From Nonomuraea aridisoli (lineage in GTDB: Bacteria; Actinomycetota; Actinomycetes; Streptosporangiales; Streptosporangiaceae), in NCBI RefSeq assembly GCF_003236395.1, contig NZ_POUD01000007.1, forward strand, positions 18,146-82,145: DNA of 64,000 bases, written 5' to 3'. Every line of letters starts with the position of its first letter. The stretch's first letter is position 1. The notes beneath the pieces are model-generated. The model saw only the letters and a program-made list of their open reading frames with translations. It ran no database searches and was not told where the DNA came from. Both the position numbers and the translations under genes were made by a program. Shown piece after piece: positions 44,130-52,996 of this stretch.

Positions 44130-45671
44130 ATGACTGGTTCTCCCCAAGCAGTGCTCGCTGCGACGTTCGCGCCGGGCGATACTGCTGTGACGTCTGCGAT
44201 GCGGTTCACGCGCGAGGTGTTGACCGCGTGGGCCACCGGTGGTGTGCTCCACACCGCCGAGCAGGTCGCAGGAGATCTGGCGGAGCAGGTCGCCGCCGAG
44301 CCCTTTGAGGTGATTTGGAAGCATTTCGGGAGCGCGGTCCAGGTCGAACTGCGGCAACGCAACCTCTCCCAGGGCGATCTCAAGCCTCCTTCCGTGAACG
44401 TCGAGGAGTGGGGAGTCACCTTCCAGGGCGATTCCCGTGTCCATTGGGCTAGGCTCACGCTACCTGGCTCAGCGGACCAAGTGGCAGCCGAATGGCTGGA
44501 GGAGAGCTCGCGGGGCCCCCATTGGCTGGGCTTCCTGGCAGACGCGAGCGACCTGCTGGCGGGCACTCTCGACCCCGACATGGTGCCGGCGATCATCGCC
44601 CAGGTCGTGGTGCCGCGGTTGTCGAGCTGGTGCGCCGTCTACACCTCCGACCACAGTGGCCCGCCGCGACTGGTCTACCTCTGGCACGCCGACGAGTCCC
44701 GTATCGACGGCCTGCGCGAGCAGCTGTCCGAGATGGACATCGCGGCCGCCGACACGCGGGTGACCTCCACGATCCACCTGGCCGAGTGGCAGGTGCTGGC
44801 CGTACCGCTCACCGCACGCGGGCGCACCCTCGGCATGATGTGCCTGGGCCGCACCGACCGCTTCCCCGACGAGGTCATCCAGTTCGCCGACGACATCGGC
44901 AGGCGCGCCGCCCTGGCCATGGACAACGCCCGGCTCTACGCCCAGCAGGCCGCCGCCAACCGCGCCCTGCAGCGCAGCCTGCTGCCGCCCAACGAGCCCG
45001 AGGTCCCGGGCCTCGACTACGGCGTCATCTACGAGCCCGCCGGCGAGGCCAACGAGGTCGGCGGCGACTTCTACGACCTGTTCAAGGCGGGCGACGACTC
45101 CTGGCGCTTCGCGATCGGCGACGTGTGCGGCACCGGCCCGGAGGCCGCCGCCGTGACCGGCCTGGCCCGCCACACGCTGCGCCTGCTCGCCCGCGAGGGC
45201 TACGGCATCGCCGCGGTGCTCGGCCGCCTCAACCAGGCGATCCTGGAGGAGGGCGAACGCGCGCGCTTCCTGACGCTGCTGCACGGCGACATCACGCCCG
45301 TCGAGAGCGGGCTGGAGGTGCGCCTGGTCTCGGCCGGCCACCCCGAGGCGCTGCGGCTCAAGCCCAACGGCAAGGTCGAGTCGGTCACCACGCCGCAGTC
45401 GCTGCTCGGCGTCTTCCACGAGGTCGTGTTCGAGGCCGACACCGTCCATCTCGACCACGGCGACGTGCTGCTGGCCGTGACCGACGGCGTCACCGAGCGG
45501 CGCTCCGGCGGGCGGCTGCTCGACGACGACGGCGGCCTGGCCAAGATGTTGTCCGAGTGCGCCGGCCTGTCGGCCCGGGCGGTGGCCGAGCGGATCCGCA
45601 GGGGCGCGGCCGAGTTCGCCGCCGAGCCGAGCGCCGACGACCTGGCCATCGTGGTGCTGCGCGCCCGCTGA
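44130..45671 (+). CDS. GAF/SpoIIE-type PP2C protein phosphatase
   Basis: A 513-residue Ser/Thr phosphatase of the kind that controls anti-sigma-factor antagonists. A GAF domain spans ~150-290 (WCAVYTSDHSG ... AVPLTARGRTLGMMCLGR). The SpoIIE phosphatase spans ~310-510, with NEVGGDFYDLF and FAIGDVCGTGPEAAA giving the first metal-binding Asp residues and AVTDGVTERR plus PSADDLAIVVLR the later ones. Residues ~10-100 (AVTSAMRFTREVLTAWATGG) resemble the start of an RsbW-like ATPase but without an N-box, so a vestigial one. ATG 44130 has no clear ribosome binding site. It is divergent from the hybrid kinase, whose pathway it probably joins. Confidence 0.85.
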   Translation: MTGSPQAVLAATFAPGDTAVTSAMRFTREVLTAWATGGVLHTAEQVAGDLAEQVAAEPFEVIWKHFGSAVQVELRQRNLSQGDLKPPSVNVEEWGVTFQGDSRVHWARLTLPGSADQVAAEWLEESSRGPHWLGFLADASDLLAGTLDPDMVPAIIAQVVVPRLSSWCAVYTSDHSGPPRLVYLWHADESRIDGLREQLSEMDIAAADTRVTSTIHLAEWQVLAVPLTARGRTLGMMCLGRTDRFPDEVIQFADDIGRRAALAMDNARLYAQQAAANRALQRSLLPPNEPEVPGLDYGVIYEPAGEANEVGGDFYDLFKAGDDSWRFAIGDVCGTGPEAAAVTGLARHTLRLLAREGYGIAAVLGRLNQAILEEGERARFLTLLHGDITPVESGLEVRLVSAGHPEALRLKPNGKVESVTTPQSLLGVFHEVVFEADTVHLDHGDVLLAVTDGVTERRSGGRLLDDDGGLAKMLSECAGLSARAVAERIRRGAAEFAAEPSADDLAIVVLRAR

Positions 45672-45675
45672 GCCC

Positions 45676-47454
45676 CTACCCGTCGATCTTCACGGCGGTC
45701 GTGTGCTTGCGGGCGAACTCCAGCTGCCGCGCCGTCTGCGTGATGCGCTCCGCGACCACGAGCGAGGCGCCGATGGCGTCGTAGGTGTAGACCTCGTGCT
45801 CGCGGCCGTGCTCGGTGAGCTTGGCCACGTACTTCTCGATCTGGCGCAGCGGGCAGCGGCAGTCGTTCTGACCGGCCAGGATCAGCAGCGGGCTCTTGAC
45901 CTGGTCGACGTAGGTGATGGGGGAGCCGGCGGCGTACCGCTCGGGCTGCTCGGCGGGTGAGCCGCCGAGCAGGGCGCGGTGGAAGGCGCGCAGGCTCTCC
46001 GACTCGTCCTCGTAGGAGGTCTGGTGGCAGGCGATCGGCACCGCGGCGATGCCGGCCGCCCAGAGGCCGGGCTGGGTGCCGAGGCCGAGCAGCGTGAGGT
46101 AGCCGCCCCAGGCCGTGCCGGCCAGCACCATCCGGGCCGGGTCGGAGATGCCCTGGTCGACCACCCACTGCCGCACGGCCGCCACGTCGGCCAGCTCGAT
46201 GTGGCCGACTTCGCCGCATAACGCGTCGCGCCAGGCCGACCCGTAGCCGGTCGAGCCGCGGTAGTTGACCCGGACGACCGCGAAACCGGCGTCGACCCAG
46301 GCCGCGACCTCCGGCGAGAACGCGTCGCGGTCATGCGCGTCGGGGCCGCCGTGCAGCAGGAAGACCGTGGGGAAGGGCGCGGCGCCCGTCTCGGGCTTGG
46401 AGACGAGCGCGTGGATGCGGCCCCCCGGGCCCTCGACGTCGACGTCCTGGACGGGGACGCTCGGCGGGGCCGGCGGGCCGCTGGGGTTGACCACGACCTG
46501 ACCGGCGCTGGAGCGGATGACCGGCGGGTGCGAGCCGCTCGACCAGGAGTACTCGACGTGGCCGCCGGGCCTGGGCGCGGCCTCCTCGATCACGCCGTGG
46601 GGCGTCTCGATGAGCGTCAGGCCGCCGCCGGCGAGGTCGTAGCGGTGCAGGTGGCTGCGGGCGCGGTGGTCGCGGACGATGAGCAGGCCGCGGCCGTCGT
46701 GGTACCACTTGGCGGTCAGCTCGCCCGGGTCGCGCAGCCAGATCTCGCGCTGCTCGCCGGTCACCGGGTCCCATACGACGAGCTCGCGGCGGTGGCGGCG
46801 CTCGTGCAGGGCGAGCAGGCGGCGGTCGCCGGGCACGGGGGCGAAGTCGAGGCCGATCACGCCCTTGGCCGGGCCGTCGTACAGCTCGCCGACCTCCTGG
46901 CCGTTCTGGCGGACGACGCGCAGGGCCGGGTGGCGGAAGTCGCCGTACTCGCCGTGGTTGATCGCGATGAGGGAGCCGTCGAGCGACATGCCGGCGACCC
47001 AGGCGGTCTCGGTGTGCTCGTACAGCGTCGTGACGGGCCGGTCGGGGCGCACGAGGTGGACGCGGAACGCGCCCCCGCCGGCCAGGCTGATCGCGGCCGC
47101 GCCAGTCGTGGACAGCGCGATGCCGCCCGGCTGGCCCGGCGGCAGCTCGGGGGCCACGGGCTCGTCGGGGCCGCCGGTGAACGGCTGGCGCCACCAGCTG
47201 CCGTACTCGTCGCCGTCGGTGTCGCCGAACCAGTAGATCCACTGGCCGGTCGGGTCGATCGCCGCGTACGCGGTGCCCCTCGGGCGGTCGGTGACCTGGC
47301 GGGTGGTGCCGGACCCGCGGTCCCAGGCGTAGACCTCCCACTTCCCGGTGGCGTTGGAGCGGTAGATGGAGCGGTTGGGTGCCTGGCGCGCCCAGGTGGG
47401 CAGCGTCATGCGCGACGCCCGGAACCTGGCCTGCCAGCGTTCCTCCGCCTTCAT
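45676..47454 (-). CDS. S9-family (prolyl oligopeptidase-like) protein with a dead active site
   Basis: A 592-residue protein: N-terminal beta-propeller (~residues 20-340) with repeated TGKWEVYAWDRGSG-like blades, then an alpha/beta-hydrolase domain (~345-590) with VFLLHGGPDAHDRDAF and VRVNYRGSTGYG as in dipeptidyl and acylaminoacyl peptidases. The nucleophile elbow reads GTAWGG, with Ala (codon GCC) where Ser is required, and the histidine loop reads DAIGAS instead of EGHG. The acidic residue in GQNDCRCP remains. Hydrolysis is therefore unlikely and a binding or scaffold role more plausible. GGGAGGGGG precedes ATG 47454. It converges on the SpoIIE-type gene. Confidence 0.85.
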   Translation of the reverse strand: MKAEERWQARFRASRMTLPTWARQAPNRSIYRSNATGKWEVYAWDRGSGTTRQVTDRPRGTAYAAIDPTGQWIYWFGDTDGDEYGSWWRQPFTGGPDEPVAPELPPGQPGGIALSTTGAAAISLAGGGAFRVHLVRPDRPVTTLYEHTETAWVAGMSLDGSLIAINHGEYGDFRHPALRVVRQNGQEVGELYDGPAKGVIGLDFAPVPGDRRLLALHERRHRRELVVWDPVTGEQREIWLRDPGELTAKWYHDGRGLLIVRDHRARSHLHRYDLAGGGLTLIETPHGVIEEAAPRPGGHVEYSWSSGSHPPVIRSSAGQVVVNPSGPPAPPSVPVQDVDVEGPGGRIHALVSKPETGAAPFPTVFLLHGGPDAHDRDAFSPEVAAWVDAGFAVVRVNYRGSTGYGSAWRDALCGEVGHIELADVAAVRQWVVDQGISDPARMVLAGTAWGGYLTLLGLGTQPGLWAAGIAAVPIACHQTSYEDESESLRAFHRALLGGSPAEQPERYAAGSPITYVDQVKSPLLILAGQNDCRCPLRQIEKYVAKLTEHGREHEVYTYDAIGASLVVAERITQTARQLEFARKHTTAVKIDG

Positions 47455-47589
47455 CGGGCGCGCCCCCTCCCGTTGATGTCCCGCCGTGGGATGCCGTCCA
47501 GTATTGCGCCTGTGTCGGAGAAATACTCGGGAAATGTGGGGGAATTTCGGCCTAAATGCCCCATCAGTAACACCAGTTGCAGATGTCCG

Positions 47590-48630
47590 TCAAGGAACAG
47601 CCCTTGATCGGGGTGCGGGCTGGAAGATAGACAGGTGAAAGGCGGCACGCGTTGTGACTTTTTCCCGCCTTTTCGCGACATTTCGGGAGATGAAGGTAGA
47701 AATTCGGGCGTCCAACGCCTCGGGATCGTGGTGCCACGCGCTCGGGCCCATCCCGATCACCTGTGCGATGTCGTCGTGCCCCAGCTCCATCTCGAACGCG
47801 ATGGAGCGCCGCTCCACCTCCGTGAACCCCTCCAGGCTCCGGGCCACCCTGCGCTCCTTCTCCTCGTCGACCGCGAGCAGCCCCAGCTCCTCCACCAGCG
47901 GGCTGAGGTGGTCGGGCGCGGGGGTGACGACCACCGCCACGCCGCCGGGGCGCAGAATCCGCCGGAACTCGGGCCCGTTCCTGGGCGCGAAGACGTCGAT
48001 CAGCACGTCGGCCACCCCGCTCCTGATGGGGAGCGGGCGCCACACGTCGGCCACGAACGCCCCTGCCCTGGGATGCACCCGCGCCGCCCGGCGCACAGCG
48101 TGTTTCGACACATCGAACGCCATCCCGATGCCATCGGCCACCGCGTCGAGCGCGGCCGCCAGATAGTGCCCGGTGCCCGCGCCGGCGTCGACGATCAGCG
48201 GAGCGGCCCTGCCCGCCGCGCGATGATCCTCGACGATGTCCGGTCGCCGCGCGGGAACCCCTGTGCCCGCGCCGTAACCGGCCTCCACTCCCGCCCCACG
48301 GTACGCCTTCAACCCCTCGCCGTCATTCGTTTCGGGAGAGGACTCACGTTTTTCTGGAACGTTCTCTCCTGTGGCATAAGTCCGTACGGCTTCGGCGACG
48401 GCGTGGGCGAGCGGGGCGTAGTGACCCCGGTCGAGGAACGCGGCCCTGGCGGCCACCATCGCGGCGTTGTCGGCGGTGCCGGGCGGCCGGGAGCCGACGA
48501 GGAGGCTGACGTATCCCTGTCTGGCGACGTCGAAGGCGTGCCCGTTGCCGCATCGCAGGGCGGCGGCCTCGAGCCGCAGGTCGGCCCGGCAGACGGGGCA
48601 GATCAGGAATTCCACGATGTCGGCCAGCAT
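47590..48630 (-). CDS. 23S rRNA guanine-N1 methyltransferase, RlmA/TlrB type
   Basis: SAM-dependent methylation of a guanine in 23S rRNA helix 35 (G745 in RlmA(I), G748 in RlmA(II)/TlrB). The N-terminal zinc site [13 protein letters not shown] ... [17 protein letters not shown] holds four Cys/His ligands, and [12 protein letters not shown] is the SAM-binding motif I. RlmA(II) is usual for Gram-positive bacteria. About 50 residues between the zinc domain and motif I (Glu/Gly/Arg-rich, [11 protein letters not shown] to EDHRAAGRA) are an insertion not typical of the family. ATG 48630 is favoured because CAGAAT lies 7 bases upstream; ATG 48639 is possible. It is downstream of short Rho on the same strand. 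Confidence 0.83.
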   Translation of the reverse strand: MLADIVEFLICPVCRADLRLEAAALRCGNGHAFDVARQGYVSLLVGSRPPGTADNAAMVAARAAFLDRGHYAPLAHAVAEAVRTYATGENVPEKRESSPETNDGEGLKAYRGAGVEAGYGAGTGVPARRPDIVEDHRAAGRAAPLIVDAGAGTGHYLAAALDAVADGIGMAFDVSKHAVRRAARVHPRAGAFVADVWRPLPIRSGVADVLIDVFAPRNGPEFRRILRPGGVAVVVTPAPDHLSPLVEELGLLAVDEEKERRVARSLEGFTEVERRSIAFEMELGHDDIAQVIGMGPSAWHHDPEALDARISTFISRNVAKRREKVTTRAAFHLSIFQPAPRSRAVP

Positions 48631-48660
48631 GCGGCCCATTCTGGTGGATGCCCGGGGCGG

Positions 48661-49767
48661 TCAGGCGGCCGCGGCCTCGAGGAGGAAGGCGGCGTTGGAG
48701 GGCGTCTTGCGGAGCCTGTCGACGAGCATCTCCATGCCCTGCTGCTTGTCGAGGGAGGTGAGCATGCGGCGCAGCCGCCAGACCACCTGCTGCTCGCGGG
48801 CGTGCAGCAGGATCTCCTCGCGCCGGGTGCCGGAGGCGTCGAGGTCGACCGCGGGGAACAGCCGGCGTTCGGCCAGCTCGCGGGTCAGGTGCAGCTCCAT
48901 GTTGCCGGTGCCCTTGAACTCCTCGTACAGGCTGTTGTCCATGCGCGAGCCCGTGTCCACCAGCGCGGTGGCGAGGATGGTGAGGGAACCGCCGCCCTCG
49001 ACGTTGCGGGCCGCGCCGAAGAAGCGCTTGGGCGGGTAGAGGGCGCGGGCGTCGATGCCGCCGGTGAGCACCCGTCCGCCGCTCGGCGCCAGGTTGTTGT
49101 ACGCCCGGCCGAGCCGGGTCAGCGAGTCGAGCAGCAGCACGACGTCGCGACCGGACTCGACGAGCCGCTTGGCCCGTTCGACGGCCAGCTCGGCGATGGC
49201 GGCGTGGTCGCGGTCGGGGTGGTCGAAGGTCGAGGAGAAGATCTCGCCGGAGATGGTCGCCCGCATCTCGGTGACCTCCTCGGGCCGCTCGCCCACGAGC
49301 ACCACCATGAGGTGGACCTCCGGGTGGTTGCGGGTGATCGCGGCGGCCAGCGCCTGCAGGACCATGGTCTTGCCGGCCTTGGGCGGGGCCACGATGAGGC
49401 CGCGCTGCCCCTTGCCGATCGGGGCGAACAGGTCGATGACGCGGGTGCTGAGCGACTCGGTCTCGAGGGTGAGACGCTCGGTCGGGTGGACGGGGGTGAG
49501 GCCGGCGAACGCGGGCCGCCCGCGCCACTCGGTGAGACCGTTGACCGACTCGACGCCGACGAGCTTGTTGCCCGCGAACGACGCGACCACGTGGTCGCCG
49601 GGACGCAGGTCGTACTGCCGGACCTTCTCCGGAGTGAGGCGCACGTCGCCGGGCTCCGGCAGATGTGCGGTCCTAATAAAAGCCGATTTGTCGTGTATGT
49701 CCAGCAATCCGGTTACATGGCGGATCTGCGTGGACGCACGCTGTTCAGGAATGGTGTGCAAGGACAT
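48661..49767 (-). CDS. rho: Short transcription termination factor Rho paralog
   Basis: A 368-residue hexameric RNA helicase/ATPase of the Rho family. The primary RNA-binding OB domain (~residues 10-85) has lost the usual N-terminal helical extension, and its RNP motif reads KSAFIR instead of GFGFLR. The ATPase core is intact: Walker A APPKAGKT, Walker [18 protein letters not shown] (Asp and R/Q-loop region), [13 protein letters not shown] with the secondary RNA-binding loops, and the arginine-finger region [19 protein letters not shown]. Housekeeping Rho of actinomycetes is much longer and Arg/Asp-rich, so this is probably a second copy. AAGGGG lies 6 bases before ATG 49767. Confidence 0.85.
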   Translation of the reverse strand: MSLHTIPEQRASTQIRHVTGLLDIHDKSAFIRTAHLPEPGDVRLTPEKVRQYDLRPGDHVVASFAGNKLVGVESVNGLTEWRGRPAFAGLTPVHPTERLTLETESLSTRVIDLFAPIGKGQRGLIVAPPKAGKTMVLQALAAAITRNHPEVHLMVVLVGERPEEVTEMRATISGEIFSSTFDHPDRDHAAIAELAVERAKRLVESGRDVVLLLDSLTRLGRAYNNLAPSGGRVLTGGIDARALYPPKRFFGAARNVEGGGSLTILATALVDTGSRMDNSLYEEFKGTGNMELHLTRELAERRLFPAVDLDASGTRREEILLHAREQQVVWRLRRMLTSLDKQQGMEMLVDRLRKTPSNAAFLLEAAAA

Positions 49768-50135
49768 GCTGAGCCCCTTGAGGGAACGTCGCCGGCAACA
49801 CGGAAGCACCGGCGGGATGAAAGAGAAAACGGCGGGCCCATGAAGACGCGGGCCGGATGAAAGCCAGCGGAGCGAAAGGCTCAACGCTTGGCAGGAACAT
49901 ACCACGCCATCTGCGCCATACAACACCTAGCCCTCTCGGACTATTCCGGGGCCGTTCTCCGTGTCTTGCCGCGGGGATGGGCCTCACAGGCGTGACAATG
50001 TCCTTCAGCGCACCGTACGGCGAGGAAGATTACCGCGCACGGTGCGGAGGCCCCCATCGGCAAGCGGCGTGCAGGACCCCTGCAACTCGATGAGGGTTCC
50101 ATGTAACCGGCAGAGACCTTCCCTGGGGGAGCACC
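49768..50135. other. Leader and divergent promoter region between rho and a small zinc-protein gene
   Basis: 368 bases with no gene of convincing length. The leftward side holds the rho promoter (49897-49924) and a ~120-nt leader with a small GAGC/GCTC hairpin. The rightward side shows only the GGGGGAG ribosome binding site of the gene at 50136. Confidence 0.55.
49897..49924 (-). promoter_or_regulatory. Probable promoter of the short rho gene
   Basis: Read leftward: TTGTAT (49919-49924), 16 bases, TATGTT (49897-49902), giving an untranslated leader of about 120 nt before ATG 49767. Confidence 0.45.
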
Positions 50136-50279
50136 ATGAAGACCGTCAACCGTTGCCCGCAGTGCCACCACGAGCTCGACGAGGGCCCCATCATGTACCG
50201 CTGCGCGCACTGCCGCCGCGCCGTCTACGCCGCCGACCTCGAGAACGAGTTCGTGCCCCGCCGGCCCGTCGCCGCCTAG
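50136..50279 (+). CDS. Small zinc-ribbon protein (47 aa)
   Basis: A gene below usual length cut-offs. The product has two CxxC pairs, C7-x2-C10 and C23-x2-C26, spaced like a single zinc ribbon, flanked by basic residues and a polar tail ENEFVPRRP. GGGGGAG sits 5 bases before ATG and codon use matches neighbouring genes (nearly all third positions G or C). Small zinc ribbons of this kind often bind nucleic acid or a larger partner; no function is claimed. Its stop codon lies inside the -10 box of the downstream hydrolase gene. Confidence 0.75.
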   Translation: MKTVNRCPQCHHELDEGPIMYRCAHCRRAVYAADLENEFVPRRPVAA

Positions 50280-50282
50280 ACT
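50277..50282 (+). promoter_or_regulatory. -10 box (TAGACT) of a probable leaderless transcript
   Basis: TANNNT element ending 6 bases before GTG 50289; its first three bases are the TAG stop of the small zinc-ribbon gene. Confidence 0.45.
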
Positions 50283-50288
50283 CGGCGG

Positions 50289-51029
50289 GTGCCGCATCAC
50301 CCGATCACCGTCTCCGGCGTCGAGATCACACCGCTCTGCGACGCCGTGGGCCCCATGGGAGCGGCGATCCGCCGCCCGCTCACCGAGATGTTCGCCGGCT
50401 CCGGGCTCCGCGACGAGCCCTGGGTCCTGCACTTCCACTGCTACCTGCTCCGCGACGCCGCCGGCCGGCTGACCCTGGTCGACACCGGCATCGGCGCCGC
50501 GGACTCCCCGGCGGCGAGCTGGGCGCCCGTCCCCGGCACGCTGGCCGGCGAGCTGGCCGCCGCGGGCGTCGCGCCCGCCGAGGTCGGCGCCGTGATCCTC
50601 ACCCACCTGCACAGCGACCACGCCTCCGGCGCCGTCGCGGAGGGCAGGCCGGTGTTCGAGAACGCCCGATACGTCGTCCAGCAGGCCGAGTTGGAGGCCG
50701 CCGCCGGCCCGATGCTCGACGACGTCGTCTCCGTGATCAAGGGGCAGCTGCACGCGGTCGACGGCGACGCCGAGGTCGCGCCCGGCGTGCACGTCCACCT
50801 CGCGCCCGGACACACCCCCGGCCACCAGATCGTCCGGGCCGGTGAGGTGGCCATGACCGGTGACCTGGTGCTCCACCCGGTGCAGCTGGCCGATCCCGCC
50901 ATCCCGTACCTCTACGACGACGACCCCGAGGCCGCCGCGCGCACGCGGGCCGAGGTGCTGGCCCGGCTCAGGGCCGAGCGGGCGGTCCTCGCCACCGCCC
51001 ACTTCGCGGAGCCGTTCACCGCCCTCTGA
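50289..51029 (+). CDS. Metallo-beta-lactamase-fold hydrolase
   Basis: A 246-residue metal-dependent hydrolase. The zinc signature THLHSDHASG (HxHxDH) is intact, preceded by LVDTGIG; GHTPGHQIV and AMTGDLVLHP carry the next His and the bridging Asp, and ATAHFAEPF the last His. The family includes lactonases, glyoxalase II-like and RNA-processing enzymes; the spacing fits the lactonase-like or quinolone-response branch better than true beta-lactamases. No signal peptide. GTG 50289 is fixed by the leaderless box. It converges on the NIT sensor gene with 3 bases between stops. Confidence 0.86.
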   Translation: MPHHPITVSGVEITPLCDAVGPMGAAIRRPLTEMFAGSGLRDEPWVLHFHCYLLRDAAGRLTLVDTGIGAADSPAASWAPVPGTLAGELAAAGVAPAEVGAVILTHLHSDHASGAVAEGRPVFENARYVVQQAELEAAAGPMLDDVVSVIKGQLHAVDGDAEVAPGVHVHLAPGHTPGHQIVRAGEVAMTGDLVLHPVQLADPAIPYLYDDDPEAAARTRAEVLARLRAERAVLATAHFAEPFTAL

Positions 51030-51032
51030 GGG

Positions 51033-52934
51033 CTACCGCCCGGCCCCCACGAGCTGGTCGGCCAGGAGGGCCGAGGGCAGCGCCACCCGCGCGGTCAGCC
51101 CCCCGTACGGCGAGACCGTCAGGGTGACCTTGATGTCGTGCCGGGCGGCCAGCCTCGAGACCACGAACAGCCCGAGCCGGTCGCTCTGGGCCAGGTCGAA
51201 CTCCGGGGTGCGGGCCAGCCGGTCGTTGAGCTCGTCCAGCTCGGTGCGCGGCAGGCCGAGCCCGCGGTCCTCCACCTCGATCACGAAGCCGTGCGGAGTG
51301 GTCGAGCTGCGCACGTCCACCCGGGTCTGCGGCGGGGAGAAGAGGGTGGCGTTCTCCACCAGCTCGGCCAGCAGATGGGCCACGTCGGCGACCGCCGTGC
51401 CGAGCAGCGCGACCGGCGGCGGCTGGAGCACCTCCACCCGCTCGTACTCCTCCACCTCGGCCACGGCGGCGCGGATCACGTCGTGGACCGGCACCGGGTT
51501 GCGCCAGCCGCGACCGGGGGCCTGGTCCGACAGGATGATGAGGCTCTCGGCGTGCCGGCGCATGCGGGTGGTGAGGTGGTCGAGCTTGAACAGGTCGGCC
51601 AGGACCTCCGGCTGCTCGGTGGCCCGCTCCATGCCGTCGAGCTGGAGCAGCTGCCGGTGCAGCAACGACTGGTTGCGCCGGGCCAGGTTCACGAAGACCT
51701 GGCTGACGCCGTGGCGCAGCCTCGCCTGGCCGACGGCGGCCTCGACGGCCGTGGACTGCACCTCGTTGAACGCCTGGACGATGTCGGCGACCTCCGAGGT
51801 GGCCGTCTCGACGCGCAGCGGCGCGATCTCCTCGGCGGTGGGCGGCTCGGTGCTCGTCCGCAGCCGGCGCACGAGCCCGGCCAGGCGCACGTCGGCGAGT
51901 TCGGTGGCGGCGTCGCGCAGCTCGGCCAGCTCGCGCACCAAGCGCTTGCGGAAGCGCAGCGAGATCAGCACGGACGCGACGACGACGATCAGGCCCGCGC
52001 CGCCGGCGACGCCGAGCTTGACGAGCATGCCGATGGCCGTCGGGGTCACCCGCTCGGTGATGCCCTTCACGGCGGCGGCCTGGTTGCGTTCGACGGCGGC
52101 CCACAGGTTCCGGCCGTCGATGGGCCAGGTGGCGGCGGTGGGGGGCAGGCCGTCACCGGTGGTCGTGCCCCTGATGGTGTCCTCCGCGGCCAGGAACTCG
52201 ACGTAGGCCGGCGAGGCCGCCATCCCCTCGTACGCGCCGCGCAGGCCGCCGTCGAGGTGGGAGAGCGCCTGGGTGTGGAGCAGCCGCCTGGTGGCCGCCA
52301 TCTCCGCGAACGCCGCCCGCTCGCGGGTCCCGACCCGGCCCTGGCCGAGCAGCACGGGGATCAGCGCCCGTTCGCGCGACAACATCTCCTTGGCCTCACC
52401 CAGCATGGTCACCGCGCGGGCCTGCCGATACAGCGACATGTCCGGCATCAGGACCATGGCGTCGTACATGCGGAAGGACGCGTCCACGATGTCGCTGTAG
52501 CGGGCGATGGCCTCCAGCGGCGTCAGGGCCTCGCCGTCCAGCTCCCGGCGGAGCTCGGGAAGCCGGCCGAGCTCGCCGCCGAGCGCGGCGAGCTTCGCGG
52601 TCAGCTGCGGCGACAGGTCCCGCATCCCGCCCGACAGCCTCCGGTACGTCGTCACCGCCTGGTCGGTCTTGCGCCGCTGTTCGGCCACGGCGTCCGCGCC
52701 CCGGCCGGTGACCAGGAACTCGACCGACACCAGCCGCTCGTTCTGCAGCTCGTTGGTGACCCGCTCGGACGGGGTGGCCACGTTGGCCGCCAGGTCGTTG
52801 ATCGCCAGCAGCCGCAGGCCGTCGACGCCGGTCAGGCTCGCGGCGAACGCCCACAGGCCCGCCAGCGACAGCAGCGGCACGAGCAGGAGGGCGAGCAGCT
52901 TCAGAGCGATGGGACGGCCACGCGTGGGGGGCAT
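51033..52934 (-). CDS. NIT-domain sensor histidine kinase-like ATPase
   Basis: A 633-residue membrane sensor. The first transmembrane helix is at ~8-30, a nitrate/nitrite-sensor (NIT) type all-helical outer domain at ~40-280, the second helix at ~305-325, then a HAMP-like linker, a helical region with NLARRNQSLLHRQL and a C-terminal HATPase (LLAELVENATLFSPP, EDRGLGL). As in related actinomycete proteins the phospho-accepting histidine box is not canonical. Such proteins usually head conservons with Roadblock, DUF742 and GTPase genes; none is present here, so this one stands alone. CGGAGG lies 4 bases before ATG 52934. Confidence 0.82.
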   Translation of the reverse strand: MPPTRGRPIALKLLALLLVPLLSLAGLWAFAASLTGVDGLRLLAINDLAANVATPSERVTNELQNERLVSVEFLVTGRGADAVAEQRRKTDQAVTTYRRLSGGMRDLSPQLTAKLAALGGELGRLPELRRELDGEALTPLEAIARYSDIVDASFRMYDAMVLMPDMSLYRQARAVTMLGEAKEMLSRERALIPVLLGQGRVGTRERAAFAEMAATRRLLHTQALSHLDGGLRGAYEGMAASPAYVEFLAAEDTIRGTTTGDGLPPTAATWPIDGRNLWAAVERNQAAAVKGITERVTPTAIGMLVKLGVAGGAGLIVVVASVLISLRFRKRLVRELAELRDAATELADVRLAGLVRRLRTSTEPPTAEEIAPLRVETATSEVADIVQAFNEVQSTAVEAAVGQARLRHGVSQVFVNLARRNQSLLHRQLLQLDGMERATEQPEVLADLFKLDHLTTRMRRHAESLIILSDQAPGRGWRNPVPVHDVIRAAVAEVEEYERVEVLQPPPVALLGTAVADVAHLLAELVENATLFSPPQTRVDVRSSTTPHGFVIEVEDRGLGLPRTELDELNDRLARTPEFDLAQSDRLGLFVVSRLAARHDIKVTLTVSPYGGLTARVALPSALLADQLVGAGR

Positions 52935-52996
52935 GCGACCTCCGGATGCATGATGAGATCGCCTCGCAGAGTACACCCCCCTTTGGAAGGATTCCT

